Below, one piece after another: positions 32,142 through 44,530 of a DNA stretch of 64,000 nucleotides. The notes beneath the pieces are model-generated. The model ran no database searches. It was not told where the DNA came from and saw only the letters and a program-made list of their open reading frames with translations. Position numbers and translations under genes: made by a program. This DNA comes from Portunus trituberculatus (lineage: Eukaryota > Arthropoda > Malacostraca > Decapoda > Portunidae): assembly GCF_017591435.1 (NCBI RefSeq), contig NC_059300.1:4745456-4809455 (forward strand), given 5' to 3'. The stretch's first letter is position 1, and every line of letters begins with the position of its first letter.

Positions 32142-33571
32142 TATTTTCCTAGTTATATTTTATCTTAACTCTTGATGCATAGTGACTTGAGTGACAGGCT
32201 GGGATGCACATCATGTAAAAGAAGAATAGATAGATAGACGAAATGATAGTAAAAGTAAATAAACTATTCACAACTTCAACATGCTGTATAAATAAGTGAA
32301 TCTTACTCCCTGGTGAGATATGAATGATGGGCCTGCTGTTGTTACATAATCTTGTAACACTGCATGCATCCCTTGCCTGTGTATGTAGTGTTGATGACTT
32401 CTCCAGTGTGAGAGGTGTATGAGAAACACCAAGGGTCCTGTAAATGTATATTGACAAAACAGTACATCCTGCCTTGACATCTCACAGCTTCACATGCTTA
32501 GCTAACTTTGGGGGTCTGTCTAGTATTGTTGTTGAGGATGTATTGCATCTCCTTGGGCATGATGGGAGTAAAGTAGTAGTTTCTTTTATCAAGAATGTAT
32601 TATAGTGTGCCTTTTGGATTGTAAAGTGCACAGTTTGACATTCTTGGATGTTTAAGATTAAAAAAAGACACTCATGATGAGGTTGAAATTTGTGTTGTCA
32701 TTGCTACTATGATGTCACTCATAAAATAACTAGGAAAAGTATGTTTTGACATTGTTGCATCTTCATTCACAAATGTTTTTATTTTAAAGTAAATTGACCT
32801 TCAAATGTGGTGTGGTAAATTACATGTTTTCCTGTTGCCAACAAGATTGTGTTGCTTTACTTTAGCTTGACTTTTTTCCTTAATTCATCAATTTTTATTT
32901 GCCGTGTATTTCTCTTGCTTTTTGGTACTGTATGATATGATCAGTGGCTATCTTTACATATATCAGGAAACAGGCAAGCTTTTTAATAGGAATGTGTTGT
33001 ATTATCATGCCCTCAAGCTGTAGTGGAAGCCTTTTCTACAATGACACAGCATTGTCACAAAGTCTTACTACATTATCCTGTTGGAGGTAACGTTGGTGAT
33101 TTGTCACTTGCAGCAGCCTTTACCATCAATGTTAGAACTTATTAATTCCCTGTGTAGAAAATTGGTGAATATAAGCTTATATTTTTAATTCTACTATTGT
33201 TGGTGATTTGTATCAAATCTTCAGATAACATAATCCTACAAATGATTATGCAAAAATATGTCCTCTGTTGTATCCTTCTTATAGACAAAATCCAACTATT
33301 CCACTCATTTCTTTAAACCACCATAGAGAGAGACATTATAAAGTGTGTAATCTATATCCTAGTACTCACTGATATGTGTGCTATTTCCATCAGATAAAAG
33401 CCATTTCATCCTTTTCATAATGAACAGTATGCATTGTCCATTGTTCTGTATTTCTCTGTAGTTGTGGTAATTTATGTATGTAGAGTTAAAAGGTAGTATT
33501 GATGTTCAATGCATTGTGTACATTGGCTTTTTTTTTATGAATGATGTATAAAGAGGTCATTTTTTCCACAG

Positions 33572-33746
33572 ATTATGGATGGTGCTTTATATGGTGTATG
33601 AGCTGATGCCATCACTGTTGGTGCCCTCTAGTGACATGGCCCCTGGATGGTAGCCCAAGCTGCCAAACCCCCACACTTCCTCAGCCGCTGACCGTGCTGA
33701 CCCGCCAAAAACTAGTGCCATCCACAGCACACACCAAAATTAAGCA
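33572..33746 (+). other. Probable 5' leader exon sequence with two short upstream ORFs
   Basis: A strong 3' splice site (TTTTTTCCACAG, ending 33571) opens this segment. It contains ATG-initiated upstream ORFs at 33575-33601 (8 codons plus stop) and 33606-33653 (15 codons plus stop), both closed before the predicted start at 33747. The frame of the main ATG is closed upstream by TAA at 33741-33743. If transcribed as leader, the upstream ORFs could reduce translation of the main frame. Confidence 0.4.
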
Positions 33747-33821
33747 ATGTCTGCCAGTGTACGCACCACCCTTCAAACGGTGCCTGAGGCATTGCCAGCT
33801 GATCATGTCACCAAGTCGAAG
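33747..33821 (+). CDS. First coding exon of an unrecognised second gene
   Basis: The exon has 25 codons from ATG 33747 (context AGCAATGT, purine at -3) to the consensus donor AAG|GTAGGT, ending in phase 0. The peptide begins MSASVRTTLQTVPEALP and ends ADHVTKSK: polar, protein-like in composition and with no signal sequence. I do not recognise the family. The local sequence is less A+T-rich than its surroundings, and an in-frame stop lies just before the ATG. The following intron would run at least 21 kb. It could be an alternative first exon of a gene continuing past the window, or a chance ORF next to good splice signals. Confidence 0.45.
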
Positions 33822-34242
33822 GTAGGTCAGAGCTTGCTTCTTATTATTATATTATAGCCATGTTGTGTTTACCTGTAGAAGTCCTCACATTGTTATGATT
33901 TTCAGTTTGATTGAATACTTTGTAAGTGACCATGCAGTGTTTACCTGGAGCAGTGGTCATAATGTTAGTATTTTTATTCATGTGAAATGCATCTTGTAAA
34001 TGGAAGAGAAATTTTCATGGTATTCTTGGATGTGAGGTGCAAAATGGTGATATAGAAGTCATTATGGAACATGTCTAAACTTTTGTTGAAATAACAGTAG
34101 TAATATTTTTTGTTGCAGTGTATGAGAAAAGTGTAGTTTTTATGTTAAAAGAAGTTTGTTTGTTTTGGTGTGAAATTAATGCCTGACTCATGAAGGATAG
34201 TGATTTTTTATTGATTTTTATACTGTTATGGCAAAGTGGAGG

Positions 34243-34274
<32 letters not shown>

Positions 34275-34276
<2 letters not shown>

Positions 34277-34564
34277 CCCGGTAGCTCAGTGGTTAGAGCG
34301 CTGGCTTCACAAGCCAGAGGACCGGGATTCGATTCCCCGGCCGGGTGGAGATATTTGGGTGTGTCTCCTTTCATGTGTAGCCCCTGTTCACCTAGCAGTG
34401 AGTAGGTACGGGATGTAAATCGAGGAATTGTGACCTTGTTGTCCCGGTGTGTGGTGTGTGCCTGGTCTCAGGCCTATCCGAAGATCGGAAATAATGAGCT
34501 CTGAGCTCGTTCCGTAGGGTAACGTCTGGCTGTCTCGTCAGAGACTGCAGCAGATCAAATAGTG

Positions 34565-34567
<3 letters not shown>
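34275..34567 (+). mobile_element. tRNA-Val-derived SINE, copy 2 (most intact)
   Basis: Same family as the copy at 29.4 kb and about 90% identical by eye. The head is 34275-34347 with anticodon arm CTGGC-TTCACAA-GCCAG (CAC, Val) and B-box GGATTCGATTCC. The body begins TGGAGATATTTGGGTGTGTC and ends AGATCAAATAGTGAAA. (AC)n flanks both sides (34245-34274 and 34568-34653). Confidence 0.88.

Positions 34568-34653
<86 letters not shown>
34568..34653. repeat. (AC)n, right flank of SINE
   Basis: About 43 AC units directly after the SINE end. The left flank is AC at 34245-34274. Confidence 0.95.
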
Positions 34654-34656
<3 letters not shown>

Positions 34657-34965
34657 TTCTATGCACAATCATGCCTATACCTGAACATGGGCTGCCTATG
34701 AGATGCTGGGTGGATCAGATATAAGACCAGGAGTTGTACATCTACCTGGGTTTTCAGTTAGGATTTTGTTTTAAGAGACTCCCAGTAATAATGCTGCTTC
34801 ATTGTGATAAAAGTCTAACAACTGTATTAAACACAGTTTGTATCGTCTGTTAGCTATTGAACATTGTTTCTTTTTGGATATTTCAGTCATAGTTTCTTTA
34901 GGATATTTCAGTTAGATATTGCATTATAAACTGAATTAAAATTTAGGATTTTCAAGACACTAAGC

Positions 34966-35222
34966 CTGGTGTGGTGAAGGTGCTCTGTACAAGTAAGAGT
35001 TCTGAATCCTTGGTTGAATGGAGACAGATTGGGTGTGTCCTTCACATGGTATTCTCAGTCCACCTAGCAGGAAATAGGTGCAGGATGAAAGTTGTGGAGT
35101 TGTGACCTTGCAATCTGGCAAGAGTCCTAGGAAGTCAATTAATCTTCCCTCCTGTATGTGTGTGTGCTTCACCATCAACTTCTGGCATGAGTCAGTGTGA
35201 ACTTTAGTAAGAAAGATCAGAA
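34966..35222 (+). mobile_element. Old, degraded SINE copy
   Basis: Recognised by a diverged body: GGAGACAGATTGGGTGTGTC, then CCACCTAGCAGGAAATAGGT, then GTGGAGTTGTGACCTTG align in order with the SINE body at 34.3 kb. The tRNA-like head (34966-35022) has drifted beyond a foldable tRNA. No AC tract flanks it. It lies between two young copies. Confidence 0.6.
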
Positions 35223-35266
35223 ATAGTGTATGCTATGATATAAAGGTAGTAAACAGGTTTTTATAG

Positions 35267-35720
<454 letters not shown>

Positions 35721-35814
<94 letters not shown>
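35721..35814. repeat. (AC)n, right flank of SINE
   Basis: About 47 AC units directly after the SINE end. The interval 35820-37780 has no recognised gene; a 91-codon frame at 36579 is not convincing. Confidence 0.95.
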
Positions 35815-35818
<4 letters not shown>

Positions 35819-37779
35819 TAGATTTCCTTTTTCGTGTTTATAAGATTTACATTTGAGTTATTGTCTTCCTGGCACAATAGTCATGAGGAAATGAGAAAGT
35901 AATTAATTTGTTTTGCTTTGATGTGCTGTGTCAGATTTTCAAAGTTCATTATTAGAGAAGGACTATGAAATTATTAGCAGAAAAGATGTACAATTTGATT
36001 TCAGTGTTGTACTTGGCTCTATTTACTGTATTTTTGAAAGGTCATGTTAATAATGGGATTCTGATTCTAAGATTTAAATCTCAAGTAAGCAACCAATGGC
36101 ACTGCAAAGTATTTGGAATTTCATCTTTCATAGATTTGCATATTTTCTGATTTTCCTGTCTAGTGCAAAAGGAATTTTCTTCTTCGCTTTAAACATTCAC
36201 TGGCTGTACATCTTGTTACTAGCTTAGTAATCATTAGCCATTTGCTATATTATAATGAATACAGTTAATAAATTTCCTCCAAATGGTTATTAAAAGCTTA
36301 CTTTATTGTTAGAAACTTTTAGTGAGCAATTTTACTTCTTTGAGGCTCATTTCTTCCAATATCATCTTTGAGCACTAAGAGCTATGTGTACTCAGCTCCA
36401 TACAGTGCACATGCTGGAAACACATGCTGATGCAGAAACAGACAGTGGAAGTTAGCCAGCTTGCCTAGGGAGGGAAAAAGCACAGTGTAAAGCCTCTGTG
36501 AGGTGCTGAAGGAGGGCATAGGTGAAACAGTTTTTGTTAGAAGAAATCCTGTACAAATTCAAAAGTGCACGTTAATATGTGAGAGCAGACCAGGCAGCAG
36601 AAGGTGAAGAGGCTGGCCTAGGTAATGAAATGTTTAGCAGGATTGCCACTGGACACTGTTCAAGTAGGAGAGGAGGAGTTTGCAGAGTAAGCAGTACATT
36701 CAGCTACAGAAGTTGTGGTGGGAGGAAGAGAAGGCTGGTGCAGAAAGAGAACTGTTCAAGGAAGTATCAGACAGACAGTAGTAGGCAACAGGAATTGAGG
36801 AGAGACCTAGTTGTTAAGAATAATGGCCCAAAACAATCAGCAGCTGCCAACTGAACAGCATGTCATTTGGGGGGTACAGCATTAGGTGTTGGTGACGCAG
36901 GGTTGTGGAAGCTGCATCATCGACTATATGGTATTTGTCAAACTTGCCTCTTATTCACTCCTCTCATTCAATGATGAAAAGATCTTCACTGTTCAAGTGT
37001 TAGTTTTATTTAGGTAAATTGAGATGACATCCAGGTATCAGATAATGAAATTGACAGCTTCTGATATTTAATAGCTTCTGATAAGATAATGCATCTCTAT
37101 TCTATTTGGAAAACAAACATGCCAATCTGTAAATGAGTAAAGTAGATGAATATCTCTTTCCTTCGTATATTGATATACATTATGGAGAGTTTTAATACAG
37201 AATTAGACGTGGAGTGGGTGATTGGGTAAAACCGTAAAACACAACATACAAATGAAGTTTGATTTTTGGAAGAATGGCAGAAAGAAATCACTAAGAAAAA
37301 TGCCCACAAATGATTAAGATATATGTAGTGGATGGTAGAGCACAGCAAACAGTGAAAAGAGAGGGGGTAGTGTTGGAGTTGGTGAGAGGAGAGTAAGAGG
37401 ATTAGAGTCTGCAGATAAATGAGGACAGTTCTTGAGGGCAGGTATTACATATAGCTAGTCAGGTAGGCAGGTAGATAGATGAATATATATGTTCAGAGTG
37501 ATTGTAACAGTTATTGGTTTAGCTATTGTGCATCTGAAAGGTTTTAAAGTTATCAGGACAAACTTTGAGGTAGAAATGTAGTGAACATGACTGTAACCTG
37601 TCTGATGAAACTAAACCTGCATGATGTGTTCATCCATCTAATACTAAGACATTTGCTGGAGATCATGTAGGGGTGCGTCCAGTCATGATACTTAGGTTGC
37701 AGAAGTAGATTAAGGAAAAAAATAATAGTAGTAGACAAATAAATGAAAAAAGAATGATGAATATGTTTAGTTGAATGTG

Positions 37780-38560
37780 TCTGCTGGGAAGTATTTAGTG
37801 ACCAAGGAGACTAAATTAAAGTGGCACTTAAGTTATTTAACAACATAACTAGTTTGTAGAATAGGTGTTAGTTTTCAAGTTGCAGTGTGAATTATATTTA
37901 TTTAGAATTTAGTAAAGAAGATAGTGGCCTTGGGGACTAATATAAAGAAGTTCTTATAATTGTATAAGTTACCCGTGACAGTTTTGTCCTAAATCAAATG
38001 GCTAGTAAGTATGAGAGAGCTTAAGGATTAGTGTTCAAAAGATGTAGTCCAATATTTAAATTAAGAAATTTAGCTAACAGGAAAGTGAGAGATTGAAATA
38101 AAGATCCACCTACAAGTTACTTATCACCAAAGTATTCCAAATTAAATAGCTGGTAGAGTGTGCAAACTTCTGGACGAGTTTTTGAAAGCTGTTGTCCAAT
38201 ATTTTGTATGGAATTATTTGCTGACAAGATAATGGCAAAGGAGACTTTTTAAAGTAAAGAACAATTTGTAAGTTTTCTAACTAAAGTATCCCAAATTGAA
38301 TGATTAATGGAATGGAGGAGCTGAAAGATAGTCTATATTTATATGAATTTGAGCTAACAAGATAGTGAGGCTAGGAGGATGATATAAAGAACCTATTAAT
38401 ATCTTTAATTAAGTGGCTAGTGGAACGGAGGAGTAGAAGGATTAGTTTTCAAAAGCTGTCGTCCATTACTTTAATGGAAAAGATGTAGGTAAGAAGATAG
38501 TGAATGAATATTGGAGTGTGGGAGCTGAAAGGTTAGTTTTTAAGAGATGTAGTGGAATAA
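37780..38560. repeat. Decayed tandem array, units of roughly 90-160 bp
   Basis: A recurring order of blocks: AAATGGCTAGT / GATTAGTTTTCAAAAGCTGT / AGTCCAATATTT / GAGCTAACAAGATAGTGA / AAGTATCCCAAATT. The ATTAGTTTTCAAAAG-type block occurs near 37868, 38028, 38173, 38327, 38440 and 38531. Units are heavily diverged and some are shortened. The array abuts the 35-bp minisatellite. Confidence 0.6.
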
Positions 38561-38705
38561 ATACTTAATATATATACATTTCATTCAGTCTTCTACACAG
38601 TTTGGTTGTTATGAATGTTACAAAGTTATTCCCTTATACTTGTGATTCCGACCTGGTGATATTTTAAAAATTTATTTTGCAATGTAACCCTTGATTAATG
38701 TGTCA

Positions 38706-39134
38706 GTTTTGGTTGGTAATGGAGAGGTGTTAGTCAGTCAGTTTTGGTTGGTAATGGAGAGGTGTTAGTCAGCCATTTTTGGTTGGTAATGGAGAGGTGC
38801 TATTGTGTCTGTTTTGGTTGGTAATGGAGAGGTGCTATTGTGTCTGTTTTGGTTGGTAATGGAGAGGTGCTATTGTGTCTGTTTTGGTTGGTAATGGAGG
38901 GTGCTATTGTGTCTGTTTTGGTTGGTAATGGAGAGGTGCTATTGTGTCTGTTTTGGTTGGTAATGGAGAGGTGCTATTGTGTCTGTTTTGGTTGCTAATG
39001 GGGTGGTGGTAGTCAGGTTTTGGTGATAATGGGGAAATTGTTAGTATGTCAGTTTTGTTGTGTAATGAAGAGGTGCAGTTGTGTCAGACTTGGTGAGTAA
39101 TGGAGAAGTGTGTTTTGATGATGGAGAAGTGCCA
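38706..39134. repeat. 35-bp minisatellite, about 13 units
   Basis: The unit begins GTTTTGGTTGGTAATGG and ends CTATTGTGTCT. Starts fall at 38706, 38741, 38776, 38811, 38846, 38881, 38915, 38950 and 38985, so the central units are near identical at 35 bp (one of 34). Units after 39017 are strongly diverged (for example 39049, 39085, 39112), and the first three differ at their 3' third (TTAGTCAGTCA). Confidence 0.92.
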
Positions 39135-39149
39135 GAAAAGTCAAGGAAA

Positions 39150-41100
39150 TGAGTTAATGAATGAATCAATGTTGTTGAGAATTGAGATGTATGTGATGTA
39201 TTTCAGTACCATGATGAATCAGGTTACAAACTGAGAAAAGCTCCAGAACTGTTGATTTACTGTAGAAAATGAATAATTTGGGGATATGTAGTGAGGTACT
39301 CTTTTGAAACCTAGTGAGTAAGGGAACTTTCTTATTGATCGTATTGGTTTTCAAGATTCACAGGGTGTAGGAGGCAGTTAGTGTAATTAACATGAGGCTC
39401 TGATGCAGAAATTTTCTGCCGTTTTTGGTGACCATTTTTTGTCTTGTAAGGGATTCACGTTATTTTAAATGGAAGTGAATTACAACATCTGACATATGCC
39501 TTCATTAAAAGTCTTCATGATAATTTGTTATATGACCGTATTATTTTTTTTTTCCTCGTTACTTTTGCTATTAAAAATTGTGCTATATAATTTACATATT
39601 TGATTTAATGTTATATTCTTTCCATTTTCTGACTGGTTTTGGAAAATTAAAGCATAGGACTAATTTATCAAAGGCACAAGACGTAATGGAAGTGGTTAGT
39701 GTTGTAGTGTGGTGGTGCCCTCGTTGAGTGTAGGCTTACTGTGGAGTGCCTCACAACGGCCTCCCTCTGATAATAGAAGCAGGAGGGCGGTGTGGGTGTG
39801 TGATGGTGGTGGTAGGTGAGACGGACAAGTGACTGGCGAGGTGAAATGTGAGTGTTGTGGTCATAACCTGTTGTCACCACTGGAGTTCATTTGACTTGTT
39901 TCCCGCCAACCACTGAGCTAATCTTGACTCACTACGACTTTCTCACTTAATTTTTTTCTTTAATGCACTTGGTAGTACTGCACTTTATGACAAAAGTCTT
40001 TTGTATTATTATCATGATTTATGTTTATAGTTAAGATATCTTTAATTCTGGGTGCTTTTATATACATAGTTTTGATGGATACATTGCGCGTTGTTTAATA
40101 TCTTTTGTGAAAAATCATGAAATTTCAAGTATTGGTAAAAATCAGCTTGCTTCCACTTATGATACTTCCTTCCACTGAGCGTTGTCTCTCCAGCTTAAGT
40201 CCTCAGATCTTCCCGCAGTCAATCAGTTGTCAAGTCTTGTAAGGAGATTATCAGCAGATCACAGGATTTAAGGTCGAGGACAAACACGAAACACAGCGAG
40301 AGTGAGTGCGGGTCAAACTTGATAGAATTGTGACCACGACTGTACCAAATGATTGATTTCCACTGTTGTGATGGCGGTGATGAGTGGAGCGAGGAGGGCC
40401 GAAGACTGTCTAGGAAGCGGATGCACACCCCACCCACCTGTTCATCCTCCCGTCTAGCTTGGTTGGTAAATTGGTATGTACCGTGTAGCTGGAGAACGTG
40501 AGGGAGGCAACGTGTGCATGATGACGCAGATGTGAGGGGATTTGTATCCATCCCAGACACAGCTTGCCATGCACCTCTTTAGATTTATTGTTTCAACGGG
40601 ACTTGAAGCTCCCGTGCGATTCTTGAGGCTTTGCTGGACCTTGATTAGTGACTTAAGTGACACTCGTAAGGAATGCGCAACTGCCGGGCTTCTTGAGGTG
40701 AGCGAAGAATGTTTGCACCGGTGGTAGGAATGTGGCGCCGCTGCTCCACAAGGTGGCTATTGTAGGCGATGAATAGAAGTGTTATCCTGCAGTGAAATGC
40801 ACCAGCTTGACTTCCATTACTTCCACGTGCACTCGTTGGCCGCCATGCCGCAGGGTGTAGATGTGGTAGTAAGCAGGCGAGCGGCGACTGGGAGTGTGCG
40901 GGAGGAAGCTAATTTTCACAGGTGTTGCCATTTATAATTAACAGATGATTATAAATTTGAAGAGATGATTGATTTGTTGTAATTACTTTTTACTTCTGGA
41001 TTTGGTAACGCGAGTCTGGCTTACATCCACACTGCGTTAACTGTGACTAGAATAGCGTTGAGGTGTCATGCATTATTTTTAGTAATTTTTCACATATATA
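39150..41100. other. Non-coding stretch without recognised features
   Basis: Unique, mostly A+T-rich to about 39650, then more mixed composition. No splice-supported open frame recognised. Confidence 0.5.
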
Positions 41101-41136
41101 TCTTTAATTTAAGTAGCTACTGAAGAAAGATCCCAG

Positions 41137-41138
<2 letters not shown>

Positions 41139-41234
<96 letters not shown>

Positions 41235-41282
41235 TGTATGTATGTATGTATGTATGTATGTATGTATGCATGCATGCATGCA
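41139..41282. repeat. (AT)n-(ATGT)n-(ATGC)n tract
   Basis: AT 41139-41230, then ATGT and ATGC tetramers to 41282: a stepwise change of unit. Confidence 0.95.
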
Positions 41283-41652
41283 TAAGGGTGGGGTGCGATG
41301 GCAAGCGGTAACAAAGAGTTTGGCCAATGCACGGATCTCAGTTGACCAGCTGATCGATGGCCAGAACTTGAGCGAACAGGACTTAGTCGTCTGCTGTGTG
41401 GCGAAGCTGAAGGTCCGTTTGTTTGTGCAGCTCGAAACACTCGAGCGGGGCGGTGGAGGTCAGCAGCGAGTGGTAGCCGGACCTGGGGCCTTTATAGTCC
41501 CCCAACTGTGCACCACTGAGTCTCCCGCAGCCGTGGGCCAGCAGGGCATTACCTTGCCGGGCGCTGGGCAGGCAGAGAGGCCCGCCGTGTTGGAATGTGC
41601 CCGACTACTTTCTCTGGGACACTGCTGCCGTTGCTGCTGCCTCTGCTACTAA
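41283..41652 (+). other. Open frame in a local G+C-rich patch, no recognised product
   Basis: A frame open for over 120 codons follows the AT/ATGT microsatellite. It reads through VTKSLANARISVDQLIDGQN and SEQDLVVCCVAKLK before turning Gly/Pro/Cys-rich. The patch is clearly richer in G+C than the sequence on either side. No domain, start context or clear acceptor supports it as a gene. It may be a decayed mobile-element fragment or an unrecognised exon. Confidence 0.2.
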
Positions 41653-41701
41653 AACTTTCATTGTTTTAATAACTGCGGTGCGGATGAGAAGACCGGGGGT
41701 A

Positions 41702-41703
<2 letters not shown>

Positions 41704-41754
<51 letters not shown>

Positions 41755-41762
41755 TATTGTCT

Positions 41763-41858
<96 letters not shown>

Positions 41859-41963
41859 AAGCCTCCCTTTCATACCTGTGTCAGGTGGGAACGTGCGCAC
41901 GCTCTCCCTTCAAGGTAATGCCAGAAACAATACCTGCTTGATTCCGACCACAAGCAGAGGTAT

Positions 41964-42045
<82 letters not shown>
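41704..42045. repeat. (GT)n, (CT)n, (CT)n tracts
   Basis: GT 41704-41752, CT 41765-41854 and CT 41970-42045. Confidence 0.95.
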
Positions 42046-42049
<4 letters not shown>

Positions 42050-42093
42050 AGCTCTTGATTATATATGGAAATTGGCAATCATGAAAGCTCGAT

Positions 42094-42106
42094 TATTATT
42101 ATTATT

Positions 42107-42139
<33 letters not shown>

Positions 42140-42156
42140 GGTGATGGTGGTGGTGG
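42094..42156. repeat. (ATT)n-(GTT)n-(GGT)n tract
   Basis: Triplets changing stepwise, about 60 bp. Confidence 0.9.
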
Positions 42157-43038
42157 TAACAGTAGCAATACTTAGCCAGCACCACTACCGCAAGCAACAC
42201 AGTGTCATAAGAATTAAAGCTATTTCCATCAGCTACCTTTACCATTACTATCACCAGCACTTAACTTTCACTGTACGCATTTGCCGTCACACTGAGAAAC
42301 ACGGAGGGACTTAGATGAAAGGGAAAATGGGGTAGGTAGGTTAGGCCAGTCCAGGGAACAACACCACGACTACCTAGAAGCAGCAGGGGAAGCCGCCGAA
42401 GAAGCCCAAAGAGACTAGGCGCACACTTTAGGGTCGCACAGTAGGTCATCGATCAGAAAATGCCTGCTTCCCGACCCGCTTCCCGACCCTCTGTCTCTCT
42501 CTCCCTCTGTATCTCTCTCTGTACGTGGGCGGCGAACACCAGCTCCCGTGGGCGTTGGGCGAGACCTGGGACGGGATGGGGGCGTGTAGGTGATGAGTTA
42601 GGAATGTGATGATGGTGTAACGTGCGGTAGGGTCATTTAGGGTCACTTAGGGTCAAGGTCACCAAGCCCCGAGGGAGGTTAGGTGACATGGTGATGGGTG
42701 GTGATTAATTCTGTGTGACCTTTCATTGCCTGGTGGTGTTTTCCGTCCCTCCACTCACCCCCTGTCCCTCGCCGTCTCTCCCTCTCTCCTCCCCGTGACC
42801 GTGGTGGTGATAATGGTGATTTGGGAGGGCGGGGTGGGGAAGGATGTGGTGGTGGTGATGTGATTGTATTGAAGGGTGGTTTGGTGCGTTTGGTGATTTT
42901 ATTTAAGTATTTTTTTGATAGTTTGTATTTTTAGTGGTGTATTTAGTTCCTTATTCAATGCGGAGAGATGGAGTAGAAATAATCAGTGGTATACTTGTTT
43001 TTGTGTCTTATTTTCTTTCTTTCTTTATTTTTTGGTAT

Positions 43039-43040
<2 letters not shown>

Positions 43041-43124
<84 letters not shown>

Positions 43125-43252
43125 GTCTTGCAAATGTGTACCTAGTTAATTATTTGTATTTTCCCCATAGTTTATTACATTTTGTTTTATGTTTTTTTAT
43201 TATACTATCTCACAATTTTAATTAACTCCACATCACTGTTTTATTATCAGTG

Positions 43253-43347
<95 letters not shown>
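43041..43347. repeat. (AT)n and (AC)n tracts
   Basis: AT 43041-43122 and AC 43254-43347. Confidence 0.95.
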
Positions 43348-43350
<3 letters not shown>

Positions 43351-43463
43351 CGCTCCCATGTAAAATACGCGCACGGTCGCCTTTATTTTATGACGAAGGC
43401 GGCGGCGACGTATTGATCGGCGTGTAAACAAGAATACAGTACTCCACGCGCGTAACAAGTACT

Positions 43464-43464
<1 letters not shown>

Positions 43465-43533
<69 letters not shown>

Positions 43534-43594
43534 AAGTGTTCCTCTGTAGGCTAATTGGTTTATTTCTTTTTCTTGTTGTGCTTGTTCTCCTTTT

Positions 43595-43639
<45 letters not shown>

Positions 43640-43663
43640 ATTATAATTATTATAATAATAATA

Positions 43664-43741
<78 letters not shown>

Positions 43742-43742
43742 G
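43465..43742. repeat. (CT)n and (ATT)n-(ACT)n tracts
   Basis: CT 43465-43529. ATT triplets 43599-43708, with a short palindromic centre of TTATAATAATAATAATTA near 43648, then ACT 43709-43741. Confidence 0.93.
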
Positions 43743-43795
43743 ATAGCGTTTTGATAGATATATCTGATTTAATGTCCTTTTCCTTTCCCTTCCAT

Positions 43796-43797
<2 letters not shown>

Positions 43798-43867
<70 letters not shown>

Positions 43868-43888
43868 CGTATGCCAATGTGTTTTCAA

Positions 43889-43948
<60 letters not shown>

Positions 43949-43977
43949 CAACACGTATGCCAATGTGTTTTCGATAC

Positions 43978-44025
<48 letters not shown>
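43798..44025. repeat. (CT)n - 28 bp - (GA)n - 28 bp - (GA)n block
   Basis: CT 43798-43862, GA 43891-43946 and GA 43980-44025. The two spacers share CACGTATGCCAATGTGTTTT (43866 and 43952), an 86-bp period. The CT and GA tracts are complementary. Confidence 0.95.
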
Positions 44026-44027
<2 letters not shown>

Positions 44028-44159
44028 CCGAGGGACATCCGGAGATATGGGTCAAGATTTGTTTACACAAGTCTTGTAGTCGCCGGTATCATTCGCCTTT
44101 TTATCTCCAGCGATAGTGTGAAGGTCGCGAGAGGACTGTTTGTGTCCACACTCGCTGGT

Positions 44160-44334
44160 AAAAGTGTGGAGGATGAGGAGGAGGAGATGGATGTTGGTGG
44201 AAGTAGAGGAGGAGGAGGAAGAGGAGGAGGAGTAGGAGTAGGAGTGCATACCAGTAATAATGATGAGGGAAGGAGGAGGGGGAAGAGAGGGTAAGGGGGG
44301 GCAGGAAGGAGAGGGGACAAAACATCATAACATG

Positions 44335-44389
<55 letters not shown>

Positions 44390-44453
44390 CATGACAGTTA
44401 TAAATGGTATGACTTCATTACTTAAACAACAAACAAACAATGATTAGATGGAT

Positions 44454-44504
<51 letters not shown>

Positions 44505-44530
44505 GTGGGTGGGTGGGTGGGTGGGTAGGA
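44160..44530. repeat. (GGA)-rich stretch, (GA)n x2, (GGGT)n
   Basis: GGA-rich 44169-44300, GA 44341-44387, GA 44458-44501 and GGGT 44502-44526; almost entirely purine on the + strand. Confidence 0.92.

Noticed and set aside
34275..34347. Functional tRNA-Val(CAC) gene
   Set aside because: It folds well, but the same head with the same body downstream recurs at 29.4 kb, so it is the head of a SINE.
36579..36854. 91-codon open frame on the + strand
   Set aside because: No acceptor or donor fits, composition is A/G-driven, and no family resemblance was seen.
38706..39134. CRISPR-like array
   Set aside because: The 35-bp units are directly adjacent with no unique spacers and the host is eukaryotic: a minisatellite.
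41885..41914. 30-bp microexon (VGTCARSPFK)
   Set aside because: The acceptor is weak and lies just after a CT microsatellite; mentioned only as an alternative to the 55330 candidate.
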